Source of the DNA: Actinomadura barringtoniae | GTDB taxonomy: Bacteria; Actinomycetota; Actinomycetes; Streptosporangiales; Streptosporangiaceae | Direction: 5' to 3' | Length of the DNA stretch: 64,000 bases | Assembly: GCF_017573505.1 (NCBI RefSeq) | Contig: NZ_JAGEOJ010000025.1 | Location: forward strand, 124,001-188,000 | Shown: positions 33,871-42,134 of the stretch, piece after piece | Numbering within the stretch: the first letter of the stretch is position 1 | How the letters are laid out: the number at the start of each line of letters is the position of its first letter | The notes under the pieces: model-generated | What the model saw: only the letters and a program-made list of their open reading frames with translations | Databases searched by the model: none | What the model was told of the DNA's origin: nothing | Made by a program: the position numbers and the translations under genes

Positions 33871-34331
33871 GCAGCGACCTGGTCGTTCTCGCGCGCCGCA
33901 GGCCCGACGTGCACGCCATCGTGGACGGCCTGATCGCCCTCGGTGAGCAGGTCGAGATGCGCGGCGGCGAGCCGCGCCCGACGCTGCTGTACGACTCGAG
34001 CCGCCGGCTGCTGGTGACCATCGAGGACCCGGTGCTGGTCCTGGCCCCCGGTGAGGTCGAACGGCTGCTCGGCGCCGAGTTCGCGGGCCGCGTCACCGAC
34101 ACGGTCTGGTGGGTGGACGTACGCGCCGTCGCCGACATCCCGGAGGCCGAGGAGCTGGCCCGCAAGGTCGCCGAGGCGTTCTCCCACTACCTGGGCGGCA
34201 CGGTCTACCCGGACGGAGCGCCCGAGGCCCCGGCGAAGAGCTGGAAGGCGACCGGCGGCGGTACCCAGGAGTCCCCGGGCGGTGCGGACGCCGACGGCGC
34301 CGCCTACTCCGGCGGCGTCATCAAGGGCTGA
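33867..34331 (+). CDS. Hypothetical partner of the MinD-like ATPase
   Basis: A 154-aa protein starting at the GTG that overlaps the ATPase stop. No signal peptide or membrane segment. An alpha/beta core (DLVVLARRRPDVHAIVDGLIALGEQVEMRG, LVTIEDPVLVLAPGEVERLLG, VWWVDVRAVADIPEAEELARKVAEAFSHYLGG) precedes a Gly/Ala-rich tail ending SGGVIKG. Unrecognised family. The coupling suggests equimolar production with the ATPase. Confidence 0.6.
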   Translation: MSSDLVVLARRRPDVHAIVDGLIALGEQVEMRGGEPRPTLLYDSSRRLLVTIEDPVLVLAPGEVERLLGAEFAGRVTDTVWWVDVRAVADIPEAEELARKVAEAFSHYLGGTVYPDGAPEAPAKSWKATGGGTQESPGGADADGAAYSGGVIKG

Positions 34332-34361
34332 CCTCAGGACCCACACCTGCCGCGCCGACCA

Positions 34362-34466
34362 GCCTGAACGCGGTCGGCCTGAACGCGGTCGGCCTGAACG
34401 CGGTCGGCCTGAACACGGTCGGCTGAGGCGGTCGGCTCAAGGCGGTCGGCCTGAGGGCGGTCAGCC
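34362..34466 (+). repeat. 15-bp tandem repeat between convergent genes
   Basis: Four full copies of gcctgaac(g/a)cggtcg (34362-34421) are followed by three decayed 13-14-bp copies reaching the stop of the MarR gene. The unit differs from the 27726-27800 minisatellite, though both are 15 bp. No spacers, so not CRISPR. Confidence 0.85.
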
Positions 34467-34913
34467 TGTGGTGTGGTGGGCGAGGACTCGGGCCATGAGG
34501 GCGATCAGCTGCTCGCGTTCGGCGGGCGAGAGCGGGGCGAGGAGCTCGTCCTGGACGCGGCCCAGGACCTCGTCCAGGAGCCGCAGGCGCTCGGTGCCCG
34601 CGACGGTGATCGTGATGATGTTGCGGCGGCGGTCGTCCGGGTCGGGGGAACGTTCGATCAGGTCGCGGTCGGCGAGGTCGTTCAGCGAGGCCACCACGTC
34701 GCTGCGGTCCATGTGGGTGCGGCGGCCGAGCGCGGCCTGGCTCGCGGGCCCGAACTCGGTGAGCGCGGCCAGCAGCCGGTAGTCGTAGCCGCGCGCGTCC
34801 ACCGAGGCCAGACCCTGCGTCAGCAGCCGGTGGGAGTGCACGGCGGTCTGGCTGATCAGCCAGCTCGGCAGCGCCCGCAGGCGTGCTGGAGCCCGGTCCT
34901 CGGCGGTCGTCAT
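34461..34913 (-). CDS. MarR-family transcriptional regulator
   Basis: A 150-aa winged-helix protein with an ATG start. Dimer helices flank the HTH: YDYRLLAALTEFGPASQAALGRRTHMDRSDVVASLNDLADRDLIERSPDPDDRRRNIITIT, with the typical DxRR wing. MarR proteins usually repress adjacent genes until they bind a small phenolic or oxidant ligand. The neighbours on the same strand are a membrane protein upstream, and there is no obvious divergent target, so the regulon cannot be read here. Its 3' end touches a decaying tandem repeat. Confidence 0.85.
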   Translation of the reverse strand: MTTAEDRAPARLRALPSWLISQTAVHSHRLLTQGLASVDARGYDYRLLAALTEFGPASQAALGRRTHMDRSDVVASLNDLADRDLIERSPDPDDRRRNIITITVAGTERLRLLDEVLGRVQDELLAPLSPAEREQLIALMARVLAHHTTG

Positions 34914-34970
34914 GGCGACGACCCTAGCAAGTCGTTGGGTCCACCCACGACCAGGGCGGCGGGGCCGGGG

Positions 34971-35819
34971 TCAGTTGGCCCACATGATGACGTTGGCGAT
35001 CTCGATGCCGAGCTCGCCGGAGGTGGTGTAGACCGTGCCGTTGCGCTCGCCCGCGTCCTTGCCGCTGGCGTAGTAGCCCTGCGAGTAGATCACGTAGGAG
35101 CCCTTGGTCCAGCTCCGCGTCCACGAGCTCGGGTTGCGGCTGAGGGCCGGCAGGCCGCTGCCGGAGGGCGGCAGGAGCAGCGTCGGGTCGGCGCCGTCGC
35201 TGGTCTTGTCGTTCACGGCCTGGGCGTTGGTCGCGTCGGCGAACTTCAGGATCGACACCACGGTGACGACCGAGCGGTCCGGGTTTGAGTACAGCGCGGA
35301 CTGCATGTCCTGGACGCAGGAGTGCCCGACCAGGGCCTTGGCCAGGTCGGAGCCGGCGCGGCTGGCGCAGCTGCCGGTACGGATGATCCCGGCGCGGGTG
35401 TAGGTCGTCCCGGCGGCGGTGCTGACCGTCGGCTTCAGGATCGTGCTCATGTCGGAGGTGGTGGCCGACTGGGAGGTGGAGCTGGACGGGCTCTCGGTGG
35501 GGGAGGGGTAGCCGCCGCTGGTGCTCGGCAGGACGACCGGCGGGTTGTCCTTCTTCCCGTCGTCCCTCAGCACGAAGAACGCGCCGACCGCGACGATGAC
35601 CACCAGGATCACGCCACCGATGATCATCAGCGGGATCAGCGGGCCGCTGCCGCTCGGCGGGCGCGGCGGCCCGGGCGGCGGGAATCCCGGCGGCGGCGGG
35701 CCGCCGTAGGGCTGGCCGTACGGGCCCTGCGGCGAGTATCCCGGCTGGCCGGGCGGCGGCGGTGGGTACCCCGGCTGGCCGGGCGGGGGATTCTGGCCAG
35801 GCCACTCAGGTGGGTTCAT
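34971..35819 (-). CDS. Proline-rich single-pass membrane protein (paralogue-like of 27982)
   Basis: A 282-aa protein; ATG at 35819 is preceded by GGAG six bases upstream, preferred to a 14-codon extension. PPGQPGYPP-type cytoplasmic repeats (1-60) precede a helix (IPLMIIGGVILVVIVAVGAFFVL, about 63-85), a Ser/Thr/Pro linker and an exported domain with three Cys (GSCASRAG, HSCVQD among them) ending YTTSGELGIEIANVIMWAN. The layout matches 27982-28845. The exported domain is helix-strand mixed (AGIIRTGSCASRAGSDLAKAL). Function unknown. Confidence 0.6.
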   Translation of the reverse strand: MNPPEWPGQNPPPGQPGYPPPPPGQPGYSPQGPYGQPYGGPPPPGFPPPGPPRPPSGSGPLIPLMIIGGVILVVIVAVGAFFVLRDDGKKDNPPVVLPSTSGGYPSPTESPSSSTSQSATTSDMSTILKPTVSTAAGTTYTRAGIIRTGSCASRAGSDLAKALVGHSCVQDMQSALYSNPDRSVVTVVSILKFADATNAQAVNDKTSDGADPTLLLPPSGSGLPALSRNPSSWTRSWTKGSYVIYSQGYYASGKDAGERNGTVYTTSGELGIEIANVIMWAN

Positions 35820-35920
35820 TGCAAGCTCCACGCCCGTCGTCACGACATCGCCGAGTTTCATCGTAAAGGTCGGGCAAGAATATCGACCCCGGCGAGCAGG
35901 TCACATCCGGGATCGGCCAG

Positions 35921-37345
35921 TCAGGTCCAGTCGCGTTTGAGTTCCAGATTCCACGGCACGAGCGTCCACGGGCTGTGCGGGTCCTCGGCCAGCCACGTGA
36001 CGAGCTTCTCGTACTCCTCCTGGCCCTCGGTCCCGCCCGACCACAGCATCCGTCCCTGCAGGTAGCAGGTCGCCATGTCACGCCAGGATGAGTAGCGCCG
36101 CTGGATGTCGATGGCGAGGGGCAGCATCCGGTCCCAGCAGTACTCCTCGGTCAGCCAGCCGACCATGTGGCCCCAGCGGTAGAGCATGAGGGCGCGGGCG
36201 TAGTCCCAGATCAGGAAGCGGCCGACATTGGCCTGGAGCGCCGGGTCGGACAGCATGTCCAGCCGGTGCAGCTCCTCGGTGGCGTGGTCGCGGTCGTTGA
36301 ACAGCTGGGTGAGGAACTGGCCGAGCTCGGCGCCCTCCTCGCTCGCGTCCGCGCCCGGCTCGTCGCGCAGCAGGCCGGGAACGAGCCGCGCGTACTCCTC
36401 GCCGACGACCCCGTAACGGACCTTCACCAGCTCGATGAGGCGCTCGACGAACGGCGGCTCCATCCGGTCGCGCGCGATGAGCTCGTCGACCTCGCGCAGC
36501 AGCCGGGCGTACTCGGCCTTCTCCTCCTCCGGGCGGGCGGCGAGCGCGGCGTCCTGCCCGAAGTCGGCGCGGTGGCCGTCCTGGACGAGCCAGTTGACGG
36601 CGGCGAGCAGCTGGTCCAGGTCGTAGGCGCCCCACGGCTCCTGCAGCAGGTCCTGCGCGGTGCGCCGGTCGCTGGCCGCCTCGTCCTCGGCGGGCGCGGT
36701 GCCGAGCCGGTCGACGCGGAACCCGTTGATCGCGCCGTACGGGGCGGCGGCGCCGATGATCCACCGCTGCACCGGCGTGAGGTCGCTGCCGTAGGTGAAC
36801 ACGGCGTTCAGGTCGGGCTTGGAGAGCAGCTCCCAGAGCAGCCGCTGGAACTCGTCCGCGGCGCGTTCCTCGGTCGCGAAGAACCCGGCCAGCTGCTTGC
36901 GCGCCTGCGGGTGCCGCAGATGCAGGGTGTCGAAGAACCGGCCGCGCTTGCGAACGAGATGCTCGGCGCGGACGTCGGAGAGCGGGATCCGCTCGTCGCG
37001 GTAGGCGATCTCCTGCTCGGCGAACCGCACCTCGAGGTCGGGCCAGAGCCGCGGCAGCGGGGTGAACCGCAGCGCCAGCACGTACAGCGCCGGAAGGGCC
37101 AGCAGCACCACGCCCGCCGCCAACGGGAAGCTCGCCCACCCGTCCGGCCCGGTGAACGACAGGACCGCGCCGGTCAGCAGGCTCGCGATGCCGGCGAAGG
37201 CGGAGGAGAGAGTCCAGCCGGTCGAGAGGATGAGCCCGCCCTCGACGCGCAGGACCCCCGCGTCCTCGTCGAACTCGAAGTCGTCCTCGGCCAGCGTTCC
37301 CTCGACGGCCTTCTCGAGAGCCCCGAGTTGACCGTTTTGATCCAT
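35921..37345 (-). CDS. DUF1266-like membrane-associated protein
   Basis: A 474-aa protein, ATG start. Two N-terminal hydrophobic segments (about 38-62 and 70-92) and a basic RKRGRFFDTLHLRHP stretch suggest a membrane-bound PH-like module. The C-terminal 220 residues carry the DUF1266 pattern: WGAYDLDQLLAAVNWLVQDGHR, then FLIWDYARALMLYRWGHMVGWLTEEYCWDRMLPLA and SSWRDMATCYLQGRMLW. DUF1266 proteins are widespread in actinobacteria and enterobacteria, some within polymorphic-toxin neighbourhoods; activity is unknown. It starts 11 bp before the stop region of the TIM-barrel-like gene upstream on the same strand. Confidence 0.6.
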   Translation of the reverse strand: MDQNGQLGALEKAVEGTLAEDDFEFDEDAGVLRVEGGLILSTGWTLSSAFAGIASLLTGAVLSFTGPDGWASFPLAAGVVLLALPALYVLALRFTPLPRLWPDLEVRFAEQEIAYRDERIPLSDVRAEHLVRKRGRFFDTLHLRHPQARKQLAGFFATEERAADEFQRLLWELLSKPDLNAVFTYGSDLTPVQRWIIGAAAPYGAINGFRVDRLGTAPAEDEAASDRRTAQDLLQEPWGAYDLDQLLAAVNWLVQDGHRADFGQDAALAARPEEEKAEYARLLREVDELIARDRMEPPFVERLIELVKVRYGVVGEEYARLVPGLLRDEPGADASEEGAELGQFLTQLFNDRDHATEELHRLDMLSDPALQANVGRFLIWDYARALMLYRWGHMVGWLTEEYCWDRMLPLAIDIQRRYSSWRDMATCYLQGRMLWSGGTEGQEEYEKLVTWLAEDPHSPWTLVPWNLELKRDWT

Positions 37346-37356
37346 AGGGGAAGACC

Positions 37357-38403
37357 CTATGGGATGGAGGCCTGCCCGTACGCGGCGGCCATCGCGCCGA
37401 AGACGGCCTTGCGCTCCCAGCCCAGGCCATCGCCGCTGCTACCGCCGCCGCCATCGCCGCCGCCGGTGCCCGCGGGCAGGATCTTCACGACGCCGTACGA
37501 GGCCATGTCGAGGTCGTGCAGCGGGTCGCCGGAGTCGTGCGGCAGTTCGTAGCCGGCGAAGGTGAACCAGAACGCGCTGTCGACGCCCTCCTCCTCGAGG
37601 ACCGCCAGGACCTCGCGCAGGTAGCGGACCTGCTCCTGCTCGTCGCGCACGTACTCGCCGTCGAGGCGCGCGGGCTCGGCCTTGCGGTCGACGATCGCCC
37701 ACCCGAGCGCGCCCCGGTCCGCCGCGCCCTTGTAGGTGCAGCAGCCGAACTCGGTCGCCGCGACCGGCTTGCCGTGCGCGAAGCGGCTCCGGATCTCCTC
37801 GCGGTAGGTGCCGGCGTTCTCCTCGGCGCGGTAGGCGTCGACGCCGACGATGTCGAACGGGCTCCAGTCGACGTCCTCCCACGGCCCGGAGGCGTAGCTG
37901 ACGCGGCCGCCGAAGTTCGCGCGCACGGTCGCCACCGCGTCGGTGAGGAACGCGCTCATGCGGGCGGGCACGTCGGCCATCGCGGCGTAGACCGCGGGGT
38001 CGCCCGAGACGAGCGCGGCCATCCGGTCGTACACCGTGTCGCCGGGGATCAGCCCGCGCGAGAACAGGCTGACCTCGCAGCCGGTGACGAAGACGACCTC
38101 CGCGCCGCCGTCTCTGACCGCCTCGGCCCGCCGGGCGCAGTCGGCGAACAGTTCGAGCATCTCGTCCAGCGTCAGTTCGCAGGGGAACGGCGCGAACCAG
38201 ACCTCTAGTCCTGCGGCGGCGGCCGCTTCGGCGGCGATGCTGAGCCGCTCGGGGTCGCCGCCGCTGATCCGCACGGCGTTGCAGTGCAGCTCGTCGGCGA
38301 TGACTCGCATCTCGCGCCGTACGACCTCCGTGTCGAAGGCGGTGCGGGAGCTGCGTCCGCCGGGGAAGAAGCCGGTGTCGTAGTTGATGCCTCGGCCGCG
38401 CAT
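37357..38403 (-). CDS. TIM-barrel glycoside-hydrolase-like protein
   Basis: A 348-aa protein with GGAG before ATG. It opens RGRGINYDTGFFPGG and shows beta-strand/helix alternation (NAVRISGGDPERLSIAAEAAAAAGLEVWFAPFPCELT, EVVFVTGCEVSLF, FDIVGVDAYRAEE, GKPVAATEFGCCTYKG, DSAFWFTFAGYELPHD). Acidic residues end strands 4 and 7 (GCE, TEFG), as in clan GH-A enzymes. Relatives in actinobacteria are often labelled 'abortive infection protein' without support. No signal peptide, so it is probably cytosolic. Substrate unknown. Confidence 0.6.
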   Translation of the reverse strand: MRGRGINYDTGFFPGGRSSRTAFDTEVVRREMRVIADELHCNAVRISGGDPERLSIAAEAAAAAGLEVWFAPFPCELTLDEMLELFADCARRAEAVRDGGAEVVFVTGCEVSLFSRGLIPGDTVYDRMAALVSGDPAVYAAMADVPARMSAFLTDAVATVRANFGGRVSYASGPWEDVDWSPFDIVGVDAYRAEENAGTYREEIRSRFAHGKPVAATEFGCCTYKGAADRGALGWAIVDRKAEPARLDGEYVRDEQEQVRYLREVLAVLEEEGVDSAFWFTFAGYELPHDSGDPLHDLDMASYGVVKILPAGTGGGDGGGGSSGDGLGWERKAVFGAMAAAYGQASIP

Positions 38404-38463
38404 GTCGATGTCTCCGTCTGGTCGTTGTCGCGGGTTCTGGATGTGCGTGCGATGTGCGTGCGG

Positions 38464-39156
38464 TCAGGCTGCCTTGGCCTCGGCGGCGACCATCTTCTCC
38501 ATGGGGTCGGCCGTGCTGCCGCCGCCGACGAAGGTGGCGACCGCGATGGCGGCGAGCAGCATCACCGTGGACAGCCAGGCCATCGTGTCGACCGGGAGGG
38601 TGAAGGCGCCGATGACGCGGGCCACGCACTCGGTCAGCAGCGCGGCGCCCCAGATGACGCTGAAGCGGCGCTCAAGGCCGCGGAACGTGGCGGAGGAGCT
38701 CAACAGCCGGTCCCAGGCGGCGGTACGGGCGGCGTCGCCCTTGGTGACCCACGGCTTCAGGCCGGCGGTCATCAGCGCCTTGCCGCGGAACGCGGAGATC
38801 AGGACGACGATCCCGACGACGCTGCTGATGCCCGAGTCCTTGGCGATGATGATCCGCGGGTCGCCGGAGACGAAGCTGAGCAGGATCCCGACGACGTTCA
38901 CCGCGAGGATGAGGCCCGCCAGGCCGTTGAACTCGCGCTTCCAGACGGCCGAGGCCACCGTGCGGATGCCGGGGATCACGCTGCTGAGGATCAGCGACGG
39001 CACCAGGCCGAGCCCGAACGCCTCGCGGGCCGTGAAGTAGATCCCCAGCGGGACCGCGACGTCCAGGATCAGCGGCATGAACGAGGCCAGGCGGCCCGCC
39101 TTGGCGGGGGCCTCGCTCGGGGTGGTCTGGGTCCTGGTGGTCTCGATCGTCGCCAT
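38464..39156 (-). CDS. VC0807-like multi-pass membrane protein
   Basis: A 230-aa protein; ATG at 39156 has GGAG seven bases upstream, better than ATG 39174. Six or so helices: PLILDVAVPLGIYFTAREAF, LVPSLILSSVIPGI, LAGLILAVNVVGILLSFVSG, SSVVGIVVLISAF, SVIWGAALLTECVARVI and WLSTVMLLAAIAVATFVG. The pattern and the GLKPWVTKG loop fit the VC0807/intracellular-septation-A-like group of unknown function. It is upstream of the TIM-barrel-like gene on the same strand with a 60-bp gap. Confidence 0.65.
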   Translation of the reverse strand: MATIETTRTQTTPSEAPAKAGRLASFMPLILDVAVPLGIYFTAREAFGLGLVPSLILSSVIPGIRTVASAVWKREFNGLAGLILAVNVVGILLSFVSGDPRIIIAKDSGISSVVGIVVLISAFRGKALMTAGLKPWVTKGDAARTAAWDRLLSSSATFRGLERRFSVIWGAALLTECVARVIGAFTLPVDTMAWLSTVMLLAAIAVATFVGGGSTADPMEKMVAAEAKAA

Positions 39157-39351
39157 CGTGGGCTCCTCGGTCATCGCGTCGCCTGGGGGGCGTTCGCCGT
39201 GCTTCAAGCTTGGCGAAAGGCCCAGGTCACGCGGCAGTGCCGTCGATCCATGGATCGGCAGTACAAATGTCACGGCGCCGCCGGGGACATCGGTGACACC
39301 GCGCAGGCGGGACCAGGAGCGAGAGGCTCAGGGCTGCGGCGACTGATCAGG

Positions 39352-40299
39352 TCAGGGCTGCGGCGACTGGAGGTGCTGCATCAGGTGGCGGTGGCGCTGC
39401 CAGCCGTCGGCGGAACGGCCGTCGCCGAGGGGGAAGAGGGTGAGCGGCGACCGGGCGGGCCCGACCTGCTGGCCGGGCATCCCCGCCGGGCCGGCGACCG
39501 ATCCGGCGACCGCCAGCGCCACCGGGGCGGGGGCGCCGGTCCAGCGCGGCTCGGTGGTGAGGTCGGCGCGGCCGGGCGTCAGCTGAACGAACAGCGACGC
39601 GACCGTCTGCTCGGCGGCGAGGGCGCCGACGAGCGAGGGGAGGTGCTGGAGGGGCGGCGGGTCGTCCGGGCCGTACCCGACTGTGACAGTGCTCACTTCG
39701 GCGAGGCCGCCGGAGCCGCTCGCGGAGAACTCGCAGAGCGCCTGCGCGACGCGCTGGCCGGTCCCGATCACGATCACGCGGGAGCTGGCGCGGCCGCGCG
39801 TGTACTCGGTGAGGCGGTCGCCCTGCCAGGAGTACTCCAGCGGCTCGGCCGGGCCCCAGCCGCCGGGGGTCTTGCCGGTGAGCAGCTGCATCAGGCGGTC
39901 GATCGGGCCGCTGACGTCGCCCTCCGAACTGTGCCTGATCCGGTAGACGAGGGTGAGCTGGGCGCCGATCGGCGCGCTCGGCCTGCTGGTGAAGCCGGAG
40001 GCGTAGTCGCGGGCCTCGGGGACGGGCTCGAAGGTGTTCCGGTACCAGTGCAGCGGCCGTCCGGTGAGCCCCTCGTAGTAGCTGTCGGCCTCGCGTACGA
40101 CCCACTGGACGCCCGCGCCGGCCGCGGCCGTGCGCAGCGGGAGCGAGAGTCGCGAGTCCAGGGGCGTGACCAGCTGGAGCGTCCGTCCCGAGTCGGCGCA
40201 CTCGCCGATGGCCTCGGAAAGCCACGGGCTCAGCGCCACGACGGGCCGGTCCTGGAGCACGACCATGGCCTGGTCGGTCAGTACGTCTACGGTGCTCAT
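39352..40299 (-). CDS. DUF6177-like conserved protein
   Basis: A 315-aa soluble protein starting at ATG 40299 (GTG 40305 is an equal alternative). It opens MSTVDVLTDQAMVVLQDRPVVALSPWLSEAIGECADSGRTLQLVTPLDSRLSLPLRTAA, and further on has GWGPAEPLEYSWQGDRLTEYTRGRASSRVIVIG. These features recall DUF6177 proteins seen near T7SS genes in Streptomyces; I am only moderately sure of the family. The final 18 bases (TCAGGGCTGCGGCGACTG, 39352-39369) are exactly repeated just past the stop (39328-39345), a small duplication at the gene end. Function unknown. Confidence 0.5.
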   Translation of the reverse strand: MSTVDVLTDQAMVVLQDRPVVALSPWLSEAIGECADSGRTLQLVTPLDSRLSLPLRTAAAGAGVQWVVREADSYYEGLTGRPLHWYRNTFEPVPEARDYASGFTSRPSAPIGAQLTLVYRIRHSSEGDVSGPIDRLMQLLTGKTPGGWGPAEPLEYSWQGDRLTEYTRGRASSRVIVIGTGQRVAQALCEFSASGSGGLAEVSTVTVGYGPDDPPPLQHLPSLVGALAAEQTVASLFVQLTPGRADLTTEPRWTGAPAPVALAVAGSVAGPAGMPGQQVGPARSPLTLFPLGDGRSADGWQRHRHLMQHLQSPQP

Positions 40300-40408
40300 C
40301 CTCACCCGAGTCTAGTCACGTCGCGGAGGTCTCCCGAGGCCCACCGGGAACGCTGAACGAGACGAACTTTGCCGTGACGGCAGTGTTCAGTGTCCCAAGT
40401 GTGTTGAA

Positions 40409-41878
40409 ATGTTACGGATGCAGCGATTGGCGCAGCCCGGCGATCGGGCGTTCCCCGACCACCGCTCCGCCCCGCCTCCAAGGCAGGGGCGGGGCTGGCG
40501 AGTGCTGGGCTGGGTCGCGATCGGGGTGTCGGCCGTGCTGGTCGTCGCCAGCATCAGCTTCTACATGGTCTATCGGAGCCTCGACGGGCAGATCCACCGC
40601 GAGCACGTCGACGACAAGCTCGGCGACCACCGGCCGCCGAAGCTGAACAACGCGATGAACATCCTGATGATGGGCTCCGACAGCCGCCAGGGTGAGAACG
40701 CGCAGTACGGCACCGAGCAAGGGGAACGGTCCGACACCACGATCCTGCTGCACATCTCGCCGGGCGGCGGGCAGGCGGTCGGGATCAGCTTCCCCCGCGA
40801 CTCCATGGTCCAGCGCCCCTCATGCAAGCGGCGCGACGGCTCGACCGACCCCGGCGGCCTGTCGATGATCAACGCCGCGTACGCCACCGGCGGCGCCCCC
40901 TGCACCTGGAAGACGCTCGAGGCGCTCACCAACATCCGCATCGACCACTTCCTGGAGGTCGACTTCTCCGGCTTCAAGCGGGTCGTGGACGCCCTGGACG
41001 GCGTCGAGATCTGCGTGCCGCACGCGGTCAACGACCCCAAGGCCGAGTTGCACCTGAGGAAGGGCCGCCAGGTCGTCCGCGGCGCCGCGGCCCTCGGTTA
41101 CGTGCGGACCCGCACCGGCGGGCTGGGGGACGGGTCGGACCTGTCGCGCATCCAGCGCCAGCAGGCGTTCATGGCCTCGGTCGTCAAGAAGGCCACCGCC
41201 AAGGGGATGCTCACCGACCCGGGCAAGGTCTACAGCTTCCTGTCGGCCGCGACCAAGTCGCTCAAGGCCGACGACCGGATGAGCATGTCGGTGATGCAGA
41301 AGCTGGCGAGCAGCATGCGCGGCATGAGCGCGGGCAAGGTGCGCTTCGTCACCGTCCCGGTGCAGGCCTACCCGGCCGACAAGAACCGCGTGCAGTTCAA
41401 CCCGGCGCTCGCCAAGCCGCTCTTCGACGCGGTCCGCGAGGACAACACCCTCCCGAACCCGGCGCCGGCCCCCGTGCCCGCCCAGGGCAAGGGGCAGCAG
41501 GTCCCGGCCAAGCCCGTCCCGCCGGCCAGGGTCAAGCTGATGATCTACAACGCCACCCGCACCGACGGCCTGGGTCAGCGCACCTCCGACCAGCTGGAGG
41601 AGAAGGGCTTCAAGATCGCCAAGGTGGGGACCAAGAAGGCCTCCTCCGGCTTCGTGACCCAGATCCTGTACGGCGCGGGCGCCGCGGGCCAGGCCGCCGC
41701 GGTCGCGGCCGCGGTCCCGGGTCACCCGGTGAAGCAGTGGGCCGGTGCCAAGCCCGGTTACGTCTACCTGATGATCGGCAAGGACGGCGCGACCGTCCCT
41801 GGCCAGGCCCGGCCAGTGCCCAAGATCGCCGGTGAGGTGCGCGCCGACCGGGATGTTTGCGCGCCCTCCGCGACCTGA
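40409..41878 (+). CDS. LytR-CpsA-Psr (LCP) family cell-wall ligase
   Basis: A 489-aa type II membrane protein. A basic N-terminus and one helix (about 32-57) precede the LCP domain (about 80-260): NILMMGSDSR, RSDTTILLHI, ISFPRDSMV, LSMINAAYATGG, VEICVPHAV, LGYVRTRTGGLGDGSDLSRIQRQQAFM, with the conserved Asp/Arg residues that bind the polyprenyl diphosphate. A C-terminal LytR_C domain (about 375-460, VKLMIYNATRTDGLGQRTSDQLEEKGFKIAKVG) completes it. LCP enzymes move glycans from lipid carriers onto peptidoglycan. The nearby galactofuranan genes suggest that polymer as substrate (inference). Confidence 0.9.
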   Translation: MLRMQRLAQPGDRAFPDHRSAPPPRQGRGWRVLGWVAIGVSAVLVVASISFYMVYRSLDGQIHREHVDDKLGDHRPPKLNNAMNILMMGSDSRQGENAQYGTEQGERSDTTILLHISPGGGQAVGISFPRDSMVQRPSCKRRDGSTDPGGLSMINAAYATGGAPCTWKTLEALTNIRIDHFLEVDFSGFKRVVDALDGVEICVPHAVNDPKAELHLRKGRQVVRGAAALGYVRTRTGGLGDGSDLSRIQRQQAFMASVVKKATAKGMLTDPGKVYSFLSAATKSLKADDRMSMSVMQKLASSMRGMSAGKVRFVTVPVQAYPADKNRVQFNPALAKPLFDAVREDNTLPNPAPAPVPAQGKGQQVPAKPVPPARVKLMIYNATRTDGLGQRTSDQLEEKGFKIAKVGTKKASSGFVTQILYGAGAAGQAAAVAAAVPGHPVKQWAGAKPGYVYLMIGKDGATVPGQARPVPKIAGEVRADRDVCAPSAT

Positions 41879-41940
41879 CCGTGTTCTGAACCGTGCGCGC
41901 CAGGTGAAAAACAGATGAAGATACCCGGCGTACGTGGACA

Positions 41941-41975
41941 ATCTGACAAAGTCAGATCCGCCCCACAGGTATCTT
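41941..41975 (+). promoter_or_regulatory. Inverted repeat and GGTATCTT motif upstream of a glycosyltransferase
   Basis: ATCTGAC-3-GTCAGAT (41941-41957) is a perfect seven-base inverted repeat. CAGGTATCTT (41966-41975) follows, with TATCTT as a possible -10 box. The same CAGGTATCTT ten-mer is upstream of glf (49177-49186), and its core lies in reverse orientation at 41918-41925. Confidence 0.4.
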
Positions 41976-42134
41976 GGCGGCGCGCAAACCAACATCCACA
42001 TCAAAGCGTCATAACAGGGACAGGACTGAACTGATCGCTCTGAACCCCCCTAAGTCCCCCGCCCGTTCCACCTGCTGAGACCGGCTTCCGCACGGCCTCA
42101 AGGGACCGGAACGGCTACGCCAGGAACGGACCGC

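Noticed and set aside
34362..34466. Possible CRISPR array or attachment site
   Set aside because: Contiguous 15-bp units without spacers, and no integrase or tRNA nearby.
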